Shown: positions 17,938 to 27,407, numbered from the stretch's first letter. The stretch is 64,000 nt of DNA from Kribbella sp. NBC_01245 (GCF_036226525.1 NZ_CP108487.1:5766001-5830000); one strand, 5' to 3'. Numbers and translations are program-made. The notes: a model not told the origin generated them from the letters alone.

Positions 17938-18612
17938 TCATTCGGTTCCCGCCCCTTCGCCAACAGAATCCACAGCGCCGACTGTCTTTTCAACCGATTT
18001 GGCGCCGTTCTTCTCGGCTTGCCAGTGCTTCAGCAGCGGTAGCAGTTTGGCCCGGCCGCGGGCGCATCGGCTCTTCACCGTGCCCGGTGCGCAGTCCAGG
18101 ATCGCCGCCGCCTCCTCGATCGAGTAGCCCTCCATGTCGACGAGGACCAGGGCGCTGCGCTGGTCGACGTTGATCTGCTTCAGCGCGTTCAGCACGTCGA
18201 GGCGGCGCTCGCGGACCTCGGCGGCGTCCTCCTCGACCGGTCCGGCCAGCTCGGCGGCGCGGTCCTCGTCCTCCGGCAGCGGGTCGGCCGCGCGCACCTG
18301 GCGGCGGCGGATCCGGTCCAGGCAGGCGTTCACGACGATGCGGTGCAGCCAGGTGGTGACCTTCGCGTCACCGCGGAACGAGTCGGCCCGGCGGAACGCC
18401 GAGATGAACGCGTCCTGCAGGGCGTCGGCCGCCTCCTCGGGCTCGCCGAGGGTACGGATCGCGACCGCCCACATCCGGTCCCGGTGCCGCCGCACGATGT
18501 AGCCGAAGGCGTCCGGATCCCCGGCCACATGCAGGCGGAGTAGTTCGTGGTCCTCGCGGGCCTCGTAGCCGACGGGAGTATCCGCGTCGGTGCCCGTCAT
18601 CTCCGAGGTCAT
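17938..18612 (-). CDS. sigM: ECF sigma factor, SigM type
   Basis: 224 residues with sigma region 2 (DPDAFGYIVRRHRDRMW ... DALQDAFISAFRRADSFRG ... VTTWLHRIVVNACLDRIRRR) and region 4 (YSIEEAAAILDCAPGTVKSRCARGR). Its start overlaps the stop of the pseudokinase gene as ATGA, so it is translationally coupled. A 30-residue tail rich in charged residues follows. The neighbours (pseudokinase, murJ, trxBA, cwlM) are those of sigM in Streptomyces and Mycobacterium. A second ATG five codons in is an alternative start. Confidence 0.92.
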   Translation of the reverse strand: MTSEMTGTDADTPVGYEAREDHELLRLHVAGDPDAFGYIVRRHRDRMWAVAIRTLGEPEEAADALQDAFISAFRRADSFRGDAKVTTWLHRIVVNACLDRIRRRQVRAADPLPEDEDRAAELAGPVEEDAAEVRERRLDVLNALKQINVDQRSALVLVDMEGYSIEEAAAILDCAPGTVKSRCARGRAKLLPLLKHWQAEKNGAKSVEKTVGAVDSVGEGAGTE

Positions 18613-20276
18613 CGCTGAATCGTGACCTCCGCGATCTCGCCCCTGTACTTGCCGCCCTTGACCTCGGGCAGGCTGGTCAGCCAGACCAGCACGTACCGCG
18701 TCTTCGTACCGGGGTCCAGCTTCACCGAGGCGGTCTCACCGACCTTCTCGACACCGCCGACCTTCTTCCAGCCACTCGGCTTTGTGGCCGGAGTCGCCGG
18801 ATCGTCGGCGGGGATCCGGATCTCCAAGCTGGTGTCCTCGCCGACCAGCGAGAGGTTGACCTGGCTGACGTCCTGGACCGATCCGAGGTCGTAGTAGATG
18901 CCCACGCCGTCCTTGGTTCCGCCCAGATCCGCACGTCGTTCGTACGACATGGTGTCCCAGGTGGTGTCGACATCGCCGTCATACGTGTTCGGGACGTCCT
19001 TCGGGTGTTCGTCACCACTGCCTTCGGGCAACGGGTCGAAGTCCTTCGCCGCGACGATCTTGATCTTCTGCGTGGGCGGCGGCTGACTCACACTCGGCTT
19101 GGGCGTGTTGGTGCCGCTGCCCTTGTCGTCCGTGAACGCGCTCTTGGCCAGGAACTGCGCCATCGCGATCACGGACAGCAGCGCCAGGATGGCCAGCAGG
19201 ATCAGGATCCGGCCGCCCCAACCGCCCTTGGCCTTCTCCTCCGGCGCCCTGCGACGGCCACCACCGTTGCCGGTCGGCGCGCCGTTCTCGGTCGGCGGCG
19301 CCTGCCGGCGGCGGACCGGCCGCGCGTCCGGAGAGGGCTCGTACGGCGCGCGCGGGGCGCCGTTCATCGAGTGCTGCTGGGGGTAGACCGGGTCGGGCTC
19401 GAGCGCGGGCGCGGTGACGTTCGGCACCATCACGGTGGCGGCGTCGTCGACGCTGCCGTTCTGCTGGGCGATCGCGACGGTCTCGTCACTGAGCTGGCTC
19501 GGCGGTTCGTGGGAGCTACCGATGACGCCGGACAGCGCGGCGGACAGGCCGGCGGCACTCGTGATCGGCGCCGCGTGGTGCCGGGGCGGATCGCCGAGCA
19601 GCCGGTCGGAGATGTCGTCGAGGGAGCGCGGCACACCAGCACGGACCTGGCGCGGGCTGAGCAGCCGGCCGTGCTCGACCGGAGCGGGTTGCAGGCCCCA
19701 GGCGGGTGCCGGGCCGGGCCAGCGACCGGTCAGCGAGGCGAACAGCACCTGGCCGAGCGCGCGCACGTCGTCCTCGGGGGAGCCGGGACCGGCCGAACGC
19801 AGCGCGGACTCGGTGGCGATACCGACGACCTTGATCGCGCCGGCGTCGGTGACGACCACGGTCGCGGGGCTGATCGCGCCATGCTGCAGACCGGCGCGGT
19901 GCAGGTGCTCCAGGGCCTCGGCCACCTCACGGGCCAGCCAGCCGGCCTGCTGACCGGTGAGCGGTCCGGCGCCGAGCATCCGCTCCAGCGGGCGACCGCC
20001 GGCCCACTCGCGCACGCAGTAGGTGGTGCCGTCGTGGATATCGCAGTCGAGCACGCGCAGGAAGCGGGGGTCGTTGGCCGCGGCGGCACGGCGGGCGGCG
20101 TCGAACAGCGGACCGGTCCGCTCGTCCTCCGCGGACAGCACGTCCACCACCACCGGCCGGCTGAGCACCTCGTCCACTGCTCGCCAGACCCGGGCACCGT
20201 CGATCTCCGCCAGCAATTCGGCGATCCGGTACCGGCCGGCGAGCAGAGTGCCGGGGCTGATCGTCTGGTTCGACAC
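18609..20276 (-). CDS. Membrane-anchored pseudokinase partner of MurJ
   Basis: 555 residues. Residues about 10-260 have a protein-kinase-like fold, but the catalytic residues are missing: the ATP-binding Lys is replaced in VVVDVLS, the HRDxKxxN loop reads HGAISPATV, and DFG reads VGI. A Pro-rich linker, a membrane helix (ILILLAILALLSVIAMAQFL, near 355) and an external beta-rich domain follow. In M. tuberculosis the same modules are fused to MurJ (Rv3910), where the phosphorylated pseudokinase recruits FhaA. Here it is a separate gene just after murJ. GTG start with GAGGAGGG upstream. Confidence 0.87.
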   Translation of the reverse strand: MSNQTISPGTLLAGRYRIAELLAEIDGARVWRAVDEVLSRPVVVDVLSAEDERTGPLFDAARRAAAANDPRFLRVLDCDIHDGTTYCVREWAGGRPLERMLGAGPLTGQQAGWLAREVAEALEHLHRAGLQHGAISPATVVVTDAGAIKVVGIATESALRSAGPGSPEDDVRALGQVLFASLTGRWPGPAPAWGLQPAPVEHGRLLSPRQVRAGVPRSLDDISDRLLGDPPRHHAAPITSAAGLSAALSGVIGSSHEPPSQLSDETVAIAQQNGSVDDAATVMVPNVTAPALEPDPVYPQQHSMNGAPRAPYEPSPDARPVRRRQAPPTENGAPTGNGGGRRRAPEEKAKGGWGGRILILLAILALLSVIAMAQFLAKSAFTDDKGSGTNTPKPSVSQPPPTQKIKIVAAKDFDPLPEGSGDEHPKDVPNTYDGDVDTTWDTMSYERRADLGGTKDGVGIYYDLGSVQDVSQVNLSLVGEDTSLEIRIPADDPATPATKPSGWKKVGGVEKVGETASVKLDPGTKTRYVLVWLTSLPEVKGGKYRGEIAEVTIQR

Positions 20277-20386
20277 CCTGTACCTCGCCCTCCTCGATGC
20301 ACTGGTCGGAACTCACCGGACTGCGCGCACAGACCCGGTGCGAAAGGCTGGCGGCCCTGTCGCAGCCCCCATGCTAGTGCCCAGCG

Positions 20387-20407
20387 CGTTCCCGTCTGGT
20401 GGGAACG
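20387..20407 (-). terminator. Small hairpin between murJ and the pseudokinase gene
   Basis: CGTTCCC and GGGAACG form a 7-bp stem with a 7-base loop, in the 160-base gap after the murJ stop. It could be a partial terminator or attenuator for the downstream genes. Confidence 0.4.
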
Positions 20408-20436
20408 GGAGACGACCCGCCTGTATCGACCGCGGT

Positions 20437-22080
20437 TCAGCGACGGCGAAGGCGCGAGGTGACCATCGTCACCAGGTCCGTCACCTCGTGAATCCGCAGC
20501 ACCCGCGCCACTGCGACGTACACCGGCAGCATCAGCAGACCGGCGATCGCCAGCTCGAGCGCGGACGTCAGGGGACCACTCCAGTCGGTCACCATACCCA
20601 GCAGGCGCAATCCGGCCCAGCCCACGGCCGCACCAGTTGCCGCCGCGATGATCATGGCCAGCATCGGCAGCGCGAAACCGGCGCCGTGCACGCTCGGTAC
20701 CCGGCGGCTCAGCGCGGCCCGGGACAGCAGCACCCCGACCAGGTACGTCAGGGACCAGGCGGCGCCCAGGGCGACACCGCTGTACCGCAGGTCGCTCAGG
20801 ATGACCCGGACGCCGATGAGCGCGCCACTGATGTTCAGGGCGGCGATCCCGCACTGGATGAAGAACGGCGTCCGCGTGTCCTCCAATGAGTAGAACGTGC
20901 GGAGCTGGAAGTACTGGACGGTGAAGGGCACGAGGCCCAGCGCCAGCGCCATCAACGTGAAGCCCATGAGCTCGGTCTTGCCGCGTGCGGCGCCGTACTC
21001 GGCGATGACCGACGTGATCGGTCCCGCGAAGGCGAACATCGCCGCGGCCGCCGGTACGACGACTGCCAGGGTCTGCCGGATGGAGCGGGCCGAGACTCTC
21101 GCGACTTCGGCCATGTCCTGGTCGGCCGCCAGCGAGGACATCTGCGGTAGCGCCGCCGTGGCGAGTGAGACGGTCACGATGCCGTGCGGGACCAGGATGA
21201 TCAGCATCGCCGTGGTGTAGGCGAACAGACCGGCCTGAGCCGCATCGTCAGCGTCGGCGCCGGCAGTACCGGCGAGGGCCAGCTTGGTGACTACTACGAG
21301 CGTGACCTGGTTGACGGCGACGAAGAGCAGGGTCCAGACGCCAAGCTTGGCAGTCCGTCCGAGGCCGGTGTTCCGCAGACCGAACTTCGGCCGGTAAGGG
21401 TGGCCAGTGGCGTTCAGGTACGGCAGGAGGACCAGAAGCTGTACGGCGATGCCCAGCGTGTGACCGAGGCCGAGCAGCAACTGCTCGTCAGTGGTGTAGG
21501 TCGCGGGCTCCCCGCCGACGCCGTAGATCAGCATGAAGCCGACGATCGACAGGCACGCCACGATGTTGTTGGCGATCGGGGCCCACATCATCGGGCCGAA
21601 CCGGCGGTTCGCGTTCAGCACTTGGCCGACCAGGACGAAGGCGCCATAGAAGAAGATCTGCGGCAGGCACAGCTGGACGAAGAACAGCACGTCCGCACGC
21701 TCTGCGGCCATCGCCGGGCTCTGCAGCTCCTCCGGCATGTAGAGGTTCGCGATGAAGGGTGCGAGCAGCACGCAGGCGGTGGTGAGCACGGCCAGGATGA
21801 CGAAGCCAGCGGTCAGCAGACGGTTCGTGAAGTCCTTGCCGCCGTCTTCGTGCTCCTTGATGGCCCGAACCAGCTGAGGCACCAAGACGGTGTTGAAGAC
21901 GCCACCCGCCAGCAGGATGTAGAGGCTGTTCGGGATCGTGTTGGCGACAGTGAAGATGTCGGCCCGCAGGCTGACGCCGATCGCGGCCGCGAGCAGGGAG
22001 ATCCGGACGAAGCCGAGCAGGCGGGACAGCACCGTGCCAGCTGCCATCACCGCCGCGGACTGCAGGGTGCGGTCAGCCAT
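20437..22080 (-). CDS. murJ: Lipid II flippase MurJ (MviN)
   Basis: MOP-superfamily flippase that moves lipid II across the membrane for peptidoglycan synthesis. 547 residues, about 14 hydrophobic segments, starting MADRTLQSAAVMAAGTVLSRLLGFVR with the conserved first-helix arginines, then GGVFNTVLVPQLVRA in the second-helix region. The ATG at 22080 overlaps the end of the DUF6049 gene (ATGGCTGA), so the two are coupled. It lacks the C-terminal pseudokinase of mycobacterial MurJ, which is a separate gene here. Confidence 0.94.
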   Translation of the reverse strand: MADRTLQSAAVMAAGTVLSRLLGFVRISLLAAAIGVSLRADIFTVANTIPNSLYILLAGGVFNTVLVPQLVRAIKEHEDGGKDFTNRLLTAGFVILAVLTTACVLLAPFIANLYMPEELQSPAMAAERADVLFFVQLCLPQIFFYGAFVLVGQVLNANRRFGPMMWAPIANNIVACLSIVGFMLIYGVGGEPATYTTDEQLLLGLGHTLGIAVQLLVLLPYLNATGHPYRPKFGLRNTGLGRTAKLGVWTLLFVAVNQVTLVVVTKLALAGTAGADADDAAQAGLFAYTTAMLIILVPHGIVTVSLATAALPQMSSLAADQDMAEVARVSARSIRQTLAVVVPAAAAMFAFAGPITSVIAEYGAARGKTELMGFTLMALALGLVPFTVQYFQLRTFYSLEDTRTPFFIQCGIAALNISGALIGVRVILSDLRYSGVALGAAWSLTYLVGVLLSRAALSRRVPSVHGAGFALPMLAMIIAAATGAAVGWAGLRLLGMVTDWSGPLTSALELAIAGLLMLPVYVAVARVLRIHEVTDLVTMVTSRLRRR

Positions 22081-24307
22081 CCGTTCTACCGACTCCTTCT
22101 CGCACCGTCGCCGGTGCCTCACTGTCTGCTGGTACGCCGTTGGGGTGGGCCTCGGCGGGTATGTCGTTCAGTGCGGGTGCCGCGTCCGGTGCGGGCGTGG
22201 GCTCGGCTTCCGCGGCGGGGGAGTCGCCGGGGTTGCGCCGTTCCTTGCGGATGCGCCGGTAGATGCGGATCAGCGAAACCCCGAACAGCAGGGCCACGGC
22301 GGCACCGACCAGGATCCAGCCGACATTGCCGTACTGGGCGGCCTCGATCACGATGCCCTGCTCGGGTCCGACCGGTTCGCCGCCGGCGGTGACGACCTGC
22401 ACCTTCGCCTGGATGAACCCGTTCTGCTGGGCGGTCGCCTCGATCTGGAAGGTGCCCTTGCCCTTCGGGGGCAGCGTGATCATGGTCGACGGCGCGATCT
22501 GGAGGTCGGACCGATTCACCGCGAAGACCCGCACGTTGACCCGGACCGACTGGTTCAGCTCGTTCACCACCGAGAGCGGGAACGTGCCCTTGCTACCGGA
22601 CAGGGTGACCTTGATCTGCTTCGCCTTCGGTGGCCGGACCAGATGCACCCGGCCGACCTGGCTGTTCACCGTGCTGAGCTGGAACGACAAGAAGCGTTGT
22701 GCGTCGACGAGCCGGCCGCGCCAACCGGTCGAGCCCGCGCGCAGCAGCTGGAACCGGAGCGGTTCGACGGCCGGCGCCGGGTTGGTGACCAGACCGCCGT
22801 ACACGCCGAGCTGCTGCTTGAACTGCTTGATCTGCCGGATCTGGCTCTCGTTCAGCCCGGGCGTGGTCCGCGGCATCGTCGGCGGCTCGACCGCACGCGG
22901 CTGGCCGGTGGTGATCTGATCGAGCGTGACCGCGTTCACCCACGGCAGGTCGAGCCCCTGCAACAGCACCTGGGTGGTCCGGCCGTCGGAGTCGAAGCTG
23001 CGAGCGGGCAGGGCCACCGCGCTGACCGGACCCTTGGGGGCAGTGAGGGACAGCAGGGCCGTCTCGGCCGCGAAGCGCTGTCGCGTCTGTACGGGCGTAC
23101 TGGCCGTCGTCGTGTCCGGTCCACCCGCCACCAGCGCGGAGTCGGTGACGACCGTGCGTGCCGACTTACTCGGGCCCGACGGCGTGGACACGTTGAAGAA
23201 GGGCTTGGGCGTCAGAACCGGCCGATCCTTCACCGGCCAGGACCAGCTCGGTACGAACGCGATATCCGTCTGGTGGGTCTCGAAGCCGGTAGAGGCCGCC
23301 GCGAGGTTGCGGTCGTTGGCCGAGCCGGTTTCGAGCCAGAGGCCCGAGCGAGGTGCCGGGCCGCCGGCGAACTCGAAGGAGGACGTCTTCTGGCGGGAGT
23401 CCTTGACGAGCTGCTTGAGGTCGTTCCCGACCAGGCTGGCCACATCGGGATCGCCGTACGGAAGTAGTACGACGGGATCCTGCTTGCGGGCCTCGTCGAA
23501 CTTCTTCAGCCAGTCCGTCGCGTGCTGCGGGTCAGGGCCGGGCGAGAGCTTGTTGTCGGGCGTGCGTACTTGGTAGCCGGTGGAGATGCGCTTCGCGTCG
23601 TCGAGCAGACCCGGGTCTGCCAGCCAGGTGACGGGCTTGGACATCCCTGCCCGCAACTGGCGGCCGAGCCTGCCCTCCGGGCCGAGAGCTGCCGCGAGAT
23701 CTCCACTGGCGAACTGGTCGCCACCGAGCTGGGTAGGCCGGTAACGAAGCGGCAGCACCACGGCCGTGTCGACCTTGCGCATCGTGGCTGCAGCCGGCAT
23801 GACGGGCATGAAGGTCCGGACCCGGCCGTAGGTGTCCCGCCCACCTTCCGGGTTGGTTGCCCGGAAGTACGCGCCTACGACGTACACGCCGGGCTCATCA
23901 GTCACGTGCCAGCTATCCCACGGCACTGTCAGCGTGAACCGCGCAGTTGCCTGCGGCGCGAGTGGTGTGTCGAGTTCCTGGTAGGCGATCGGTACGTCCC
24001 TGCCTTCGCAGGACTCGGCCTTAGCGGGCACGGCTGCGAGCTCGGCCCGGGTCGTCCGCCGCACGGGATCGAGACACGCGTGCGTCTGTGGCTTGCTCAG
24101 GGCAACGGTGCCGGTGTTGGTCACCGTGCCACTGATCTTGACGGTGTCGCCGGGTTTCGGCGCGACCGGCAGGAAGGAGTCGATCGTCATCCGCACCGCG
24201 GGCTCGTCGGCATCCGGCGCGGCCGTCGCCTGCGGGACCGCCGTCCACGCGGCGATCAGGAGGCCGGCGCCCACCCCTGTGAGGAGCCTCGGTACCCGTC
24301 TGAACAC
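22073..24307 (-). CDS. DUF6049 family secreted membrane-anchored glycoprotein-like protein
   Basis: 744 residues from the GTG at 24307. A signal peptide (MFRRVPRLLTGVGAGLLIAAWTAVPQATAA) is followed by an N-terminal Ig-like domain (DTVKISGTVTNTGT), a large central domain with polysaccharide-deacetylase-like spacing, a second Ig-like domain, and a C-terminal membrane helix (GWILVGAAVALLFGVSLIRI) with a basic tail. The gene always sits between pcnB and murJ in actinobacteria, so a role in envelope growth is likely but unproven. Divergent from pcnB with 24 bases between starts. Confidence 0.87.
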   Translation of the reverse strand: MFRRVPRLLTGVGAGLLIAAWTAVPQATAAPDADEPAVRMTIDSFLPVAPKPGDTVKISGTVTNTGTVALSKPQTHACLDPVRRTTRAELAAVPAKAESCEGRDVPIAYQELDTPLAPQATARFTLTVPWDSWHVTDEPGVYVVGAYFRATNPEGGRDTYGRVRTFMPVMPAAATMRKVDTAVVLPLRYRPTQLGGDQFASGDLAAALGPEGRLGRQLRAGMSKPVTWLADPGLLDDAKRISTGYQVRTPDNKLSPGPDPQHATDWLKKFDEARKQDPVVLLPYGDPDVASLVGNDLKQLVKDSRQKTSSFEFAGGPAPRSGLWLETGSANDRNLAAASTGFETHQTDIAFVPSWSWPVKDRPVLTPKPFFNVSTPSGPSKSARTVVTDSALVAGGPDTTTASTPVQTRQRFAAETALLSLTAPKGPVSAVALPARSFDSDGRTTQVLLQGLDLPWVNAVTLDQITTGQPRAVEPPTMPRTTPGLNESQIRQIKQFKQQLGVYGGLVTNPAPAVEPLRFQLLRAGSTGWRGRLVDAQRFLSFQLSTVNSQVGRVHLVRPPKAKQIKVTLSGSKGTFPLSVVNELNQSVRVNVRVFAVNRSDLQIAPSTMITLPPKGKGTFQIEATAQQNGFIQAKVQVVTAGGEPVGPEQGIVIEAAQYGNVGWILVGAAVALLFGVSLIRIYRRIRKERRNPGDSPAAEAEPTPAPDAAPALNDIPAEAHPNGVPADSEAPATVREGVGRTDG

Positions 24308-24331
24308 GCGGTCACCGTAACCTAGACTCCC

Positions 24332-25792
24332 GTGTCTCCCACTGCCGACCGCTCGCCCTCCGCCGGATCGCTCTCCGCTGTACAGCGGCAAGGCGTCCAG
24401 TCGCTACTGCGGATCGCGCCGGTGGTCGACGAACTCGGCGCGCGATTCGTCGCCGCCGGGCATGAAATCGCCCTTGTCGGCGGGTCCGTCCGGGACGCGT
24501 TGCTCGATCGCCTGAGCAACGACCTGGACTTCGCGACCTCCGCCCGGCCCGAGGCGGTGCTGAAGCTACTGGCCGGCTGGGCCGACCATGTCTGGGATAT
24601 CGGCAAGGCCTTCGGCACCATCGGCTGCCGCAAGGGCGACTGGGTCTTGGAGATCACCACCTACCGCTCCGAGTCGTACGACCCGGACTCGCGCAAGCCC
24701 GCGGTGGCGTACGGCGACACGCTCGAGGGTGACCTGCACCGCCGGGACTTCGCCTTGAACGCGATGGCCGTACAGCTGCCGAGTCGCGAATTCGTGGACC
24801 CCTTCGGTGGGCTCGAGGATCTCGCGGCCAAGGTGTTGCGGACGCCGGGCACGGCCGAGGAGTCGTTCTCGGATGACCCGCTGCGGATGATGCGGGCCGC
24901 GCGTTTCGCCGCGCAGTTGGCGTTCACCCCGGATCCGTCCGTGGTCACCGCGATGACGACGATGGCCGAGCGGATCACGATCATCTCGGCCGAGCGCGTC
25001 CGCGATGAGCTGGTCAAACTCGTCTGCGCGCCGTACCCGCGGATCGGCCTGGACCTGCTGGTCGAGACGGGTATCGCCGAGCACGTGCTGCCCGAACTGC
25101 CCGCGCTCCGGCTCGAGTTGGACGAGCACCACCGGCACAAGGACGTCTACCAGCACTCGCTGACCGTGCTCGACCAGGCGATCGAGCTGGAACCGCGCCT
25201 CGGTCTCGATGGCCCGGACTTCGTCACCCGGTTCGCGGCGCTGGTGCACGACATCGGCAAGCCGAAGACCCGGCAGTTCGCGGGCGGGGGCAAGGTGACT
25301 TTCCACCACCACGACGTGGTCGGCGCGAAGCTCACCAAGAAGCGGATGAGGGCGCTGCGGTTCAGCAACGACCAGATCGACCAGGTCGGCAAACTGGTCG
25401 AGTTGCATCTGCGCTTCCACGGGTACGGCACGGGCGAGTGGACCGATTCCGCCGTACGGCGTTATGTCCGGGACGCGGGCGACCTGCTCAGCCGGCTGCA
25501 CGTGCTGACTCGGGCGGACTGTACGACGCGGAACCGGCGCAAGGCGGACGCGTTGCGAGCGGCGTATGACGATCTGGAGAAGCGGATCGAGCAGCTGCAG
25601 AAGCAGGAGCAGCTCGACGCCATCCGGCCCGACCTGGACGGCAACCAGATCATGGCGATTCTGGAGATCGGCCCGGGGCGTGAGGTGGGCGAGGCGTACA
25701 AGTACTTGATGGAGCTGCGCCTCGACCAAGGCCCGCTCGGCGAGGAGCGCGCCCGCGAGGAACTGCTCGCCTGGTGGGCTTCGCGGTCCTGA
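24332..25792 (+). CDS. pcnB: CCA tRNA nucleotidyltransferase
   Basis: Adds or repairs the 3' CCA of tRNAs. Class II nucleotidyltransferase: LVGGSVRDALLDRLSNDLDF carries the GGSVRD loop and the DLD metal-binding aspartates. The tRNA-binding domain follows. A C-terminal HD domain is present (HHRHKDVYQHSL, AALVHDIGKPKTR), as in actinobacterial PcnB. 486 residues, normal length. GTG start at 24332 without a ribosome binding site; a TAACCT hexamer ends eight bases upstream, which suggests a leaderless message. Confidence 0.95.
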   Translation: MSPTADRSPSAGSLSAVQRQGVQSLLRIAPVVDELGARFVAAGHEIALVGGSVRDALLDRLSNDLDFATSARPEAVLKLLAGWADHVWDIGKAFGTIGCRKGDWVLEITTYRSESYDPDSRKPAVAYGDTLEGDLHRRDFALNAMAVQLPSREFVDPFGGLEDLAAKVLRTPGTAEESFSDDPLRMMRAARFAAQLAFTPDPSVVTAMTTMAERITIISAERVRDELVKLVCAPYPRIGLDLLVETGIAEHVLPELPALRLELDEHHRHKDVYQHSLTVLDQAIELEPRLGLDGPDFVTRFAALVHDIGKPKTRQFAGGGKVTFHHHDVVGAKLTKKRMRALRFSNDQIDQVGKLVELHLRFHGYGTGEWTDSAVRRYVRDAGDLLSRLHVLTRADCTTRNRRKADALRAAYDDLEKRIEQLQKQEQLDAIRPDLDGNQIMAILEIGPGREVGEAYKYLMELRLDQGPLGEERAREELLAWWASRS

Positions 25793-25817
25793 AGTCGTTC
25801 GACCTTAAACTGGCCGG

Positions 25818-26468
25818 GTGGGTACGGAACCGATCCAGACCCGGAGCCGGCAACGGCGTGACGCGCTGCTCGACGCCGCGATCGAGTTGCTCGCCGAGGG
25901 CGGCGGCAAATCCGTCACCCACCGGGCGGTCGCGATCCGGGCCGGGCTGCCACCGTCCACCGCGACGTACTTCTTCGCCTCGATCCAGGAGCTGACCGAG
26001 CAAGCCCTGGCCCGGCACCTGCAGGCCCGGGTGACCGAGATCGAGGCCGCGATGGAGGCGTTGTTCAGCCAGAGCCATTCCCTGGAGGACGTGGCCGATC
26101 TCTTCGCCGCCTTCTTTCTGGCCCAGCCCAGGGAAGCGGCGATCTCGCACCACGAGGTCTACCTGGAGGCCTCCCGCAATCCGTCCCTGCGGGCAGCCGT
26201 AGCGGACGCGCTGCAGGGTTTCGAACGGCTCGCCACCTCGGTCCTCACCACTCTGCACGTGGCTGAACCGGAACGCGCCTCGGTCGCCTTCCTGGCCGCC
26301 GTCGACGGCTTCATCCTCCGCCAACTGGCCGACCCGCGCCCGCACGCGGAAGCCGTCCGCCAGCTCTCCGAAACGCTCCGCCACCTCTTCATCGCCTTCA
26401 CCCTCGACCCACCCGAACGCGCCGCCGCCCAAGCCCGCTTGGCCACCCCACAGACCTTCACACCTTAG
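25818..26468 (+). CDS. TetR family transcriptional regulator
   Basis: 216 residues. The N-terminal DNA-binding domain reads RRDALLDAAIELLAEGGGKSVTHRAVAIRAGLPPSTATYFF, typical TetR (the recognition helix near 38-50). The ligand-binding part has no recognisable subclass motif. GTG start, no ribosome binding site; TAAACT ends exactly six bases upstream, indicating a leaderless message. The SRPBCC gene follows after two operator-like dyads. Target unknown. Confidence 0.9.
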   Translation: MGTEPIQTRSRQRRDALLDAAIELLAEGGGKSVTHRAVAIRAGLPPSTATYFFASIQELTEQALARHLQARVTEIEAAMEALFSQSHSLEDVADLFAAFFLAQPREAAISHHEVYLEASRNPSLRAAVADALQGFERLATSVLTTLHVAEPERASVAFLAAVDGFILRQLADPRPHAEAVRQLSETLRHLFIAFTLDPPERAAAQARLATPQTFTP

Positions 26469-26521
26469 GTGCAACTTGCGGGTTGCGCCTGGAGAATTGA
26501 TGTGCAACTCTGGGGTTGCAC
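26469..26521. promoter_or_regulatory. Tandem operator-like dyads before the SRPBCC-ArsR pair
   Basis: Box 1 is GTGCAAC-N6-GTTGCGC (26469-26488), box 2 is GTGCAAC-N6-GTTGCAC (26502-26521, perfect arms). The boxes start 33 bases apart, about three helical turns. They lie 30 bases before the SRPBCC start, so the ArsR protein encoded next is the likely ligand; the TetR protein upstream is the alternative. Confidence 0.65.
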
Positions 26522-26550
26522 CCAAACGATGGCGATGAAGGAGTTTTCTG

Positions 26551-26997
26551 ATGAGCGAAGACCGGATCGAGCGCGAAACCCTGATCGCGGCATCCCTGGA
26601 CCGGGTCTGGTCGCTGGTGACCCAACCCGGGTTCTGGGTGGCCGACAAGGCGAGCCTGCCCGGCACGATGGCCGAGGAAGGCGAGACGATGCTCGCCAAG
26701 AACCCCGAGTACGGCGACTTCCCGGTGCGGGTGGAAAAGGTTCAGCCGCAGACGTACGTGGCGTACCGCTGGGCCAGCGCCTTCCCCGGCGAAGAGCTGC
26801 GCGCGGACAACAGCACGCTGGTGGAGTTCACGTTGAGCACCGAAGGCGACAAGACGCGGCTCACCGTGGTGGAGAGCGGGTTCGCGGCGCTGGCCGGATC
26901 CGAGGAACTGCGTAGCCGGGCGGTGAAGGACAACACCGGCGGCTGGCCCGAGGAGCTGACCGCGCTCAAGGCGCGTGCCGAGCAAACCCCCGTGTGA
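26551..26997 (+). CDS. SRPBCC/AHSA1-type START-fold protein
   Basis: 148 residues with the Activator-of-Hsp90-ATPase-like layout: IERETLIAASLDRVWSLVTQPGFW at the start, VEFTLSTEGDKTRLTVVESGF in the middle and GGWPEELTALKA at the end. Such proteins bind small hydrophobic ligands and are commonly paired with an ArsR regulator. AAGGAG precedes the ATG. The stop overlaps the ArsR start as GTGTGA, so the pair is translationally coupled. Ligand unknown. Confidence 0.9.
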   Translation: MSEDRIERETLIAASLDRVWSLVTQPGFWVADKASLPGTMAEEGETMLAKNPEYGDFPVRVEKVQPQTYVAYRWASAFPGEELRADNSTLVEFTLSTEGDKTRLTVVESGFAALAGSEELRSRAVKDNTGGWPEELTALKARAEQTPV

Positions 26998-27365
26998 CGG
27001 ACGATATCCGTGTGACGGACGAACGGAGCAGCGCGGTCGACAGCGTTCTGGTCGCGCTGGCCGACCCGACCCGGCGGCAGCTACTCGAGCTGCTCGCCGC
27101 CCAGGGCGAGGCCACCGCGACGACGCTCGCCGAACGGCTGCCCGTCTCGCGGCAGGCGGTGGTCAAGCACCTCACCGTCCTGGATGCCGCCGGGCTGGTG
27201 TCCGGCGGCCGGGTCGGACGTGAGGTGCGGTACGCCGTACGGCCTGCCGCGCTCGACACCACCGCACGGTGGATGTCCGCGCTCGCGGCCGACTGGGATC
27301 AACGGCTGGCAGCCATCAAGCGCGTCGCAGAAGCAGCGGAAGCCGCAGAAGAAGCGGACCGCTAG
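26994..27365 (+). CDS. ArsR family regulator (SdpR-like)
   Basis: 123 residues. LADPTRRQLLELLAAQGEATATTLAERLPVSRQAVVKHLTVLDAAGLV is a canonical ArsR winged helix. No metal-binding cysteines are present, so this is the non-metal, SRPBCC-associated subclass. GTG start overlapping the upstream stop. A C-terminal helix rich in Ala and Glu follows. It probably binds the GTGCAAC-N6-GTTGCAC dyads ahead of its operon. Confidence 0.92.
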   Translation: MTDDIRVTDERSSAVDSVLVALADPTRRQLLELLAAQGEATATTLAERLPVSRQAVVKHLTVLDAAGLVSGGRVGREVRYAVRPAALDTTARWMSALAADWDQRLAAIKRVAEAAEAAEEADR

Positions 27366-27407
27366 CCAGTGGCGGAAGCGCGGTCGGCGAGGCCTTAATC
27401 TCACTAC

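Noticed and set aside
20387-20407. SigM-type promoter (GGGAAC -35) before the pseudokinase gene
   Set aside because: GGGAAC is present on the correct strand but no matching -10 element lies at the expected distance; it is better explained as part of a hairpin.
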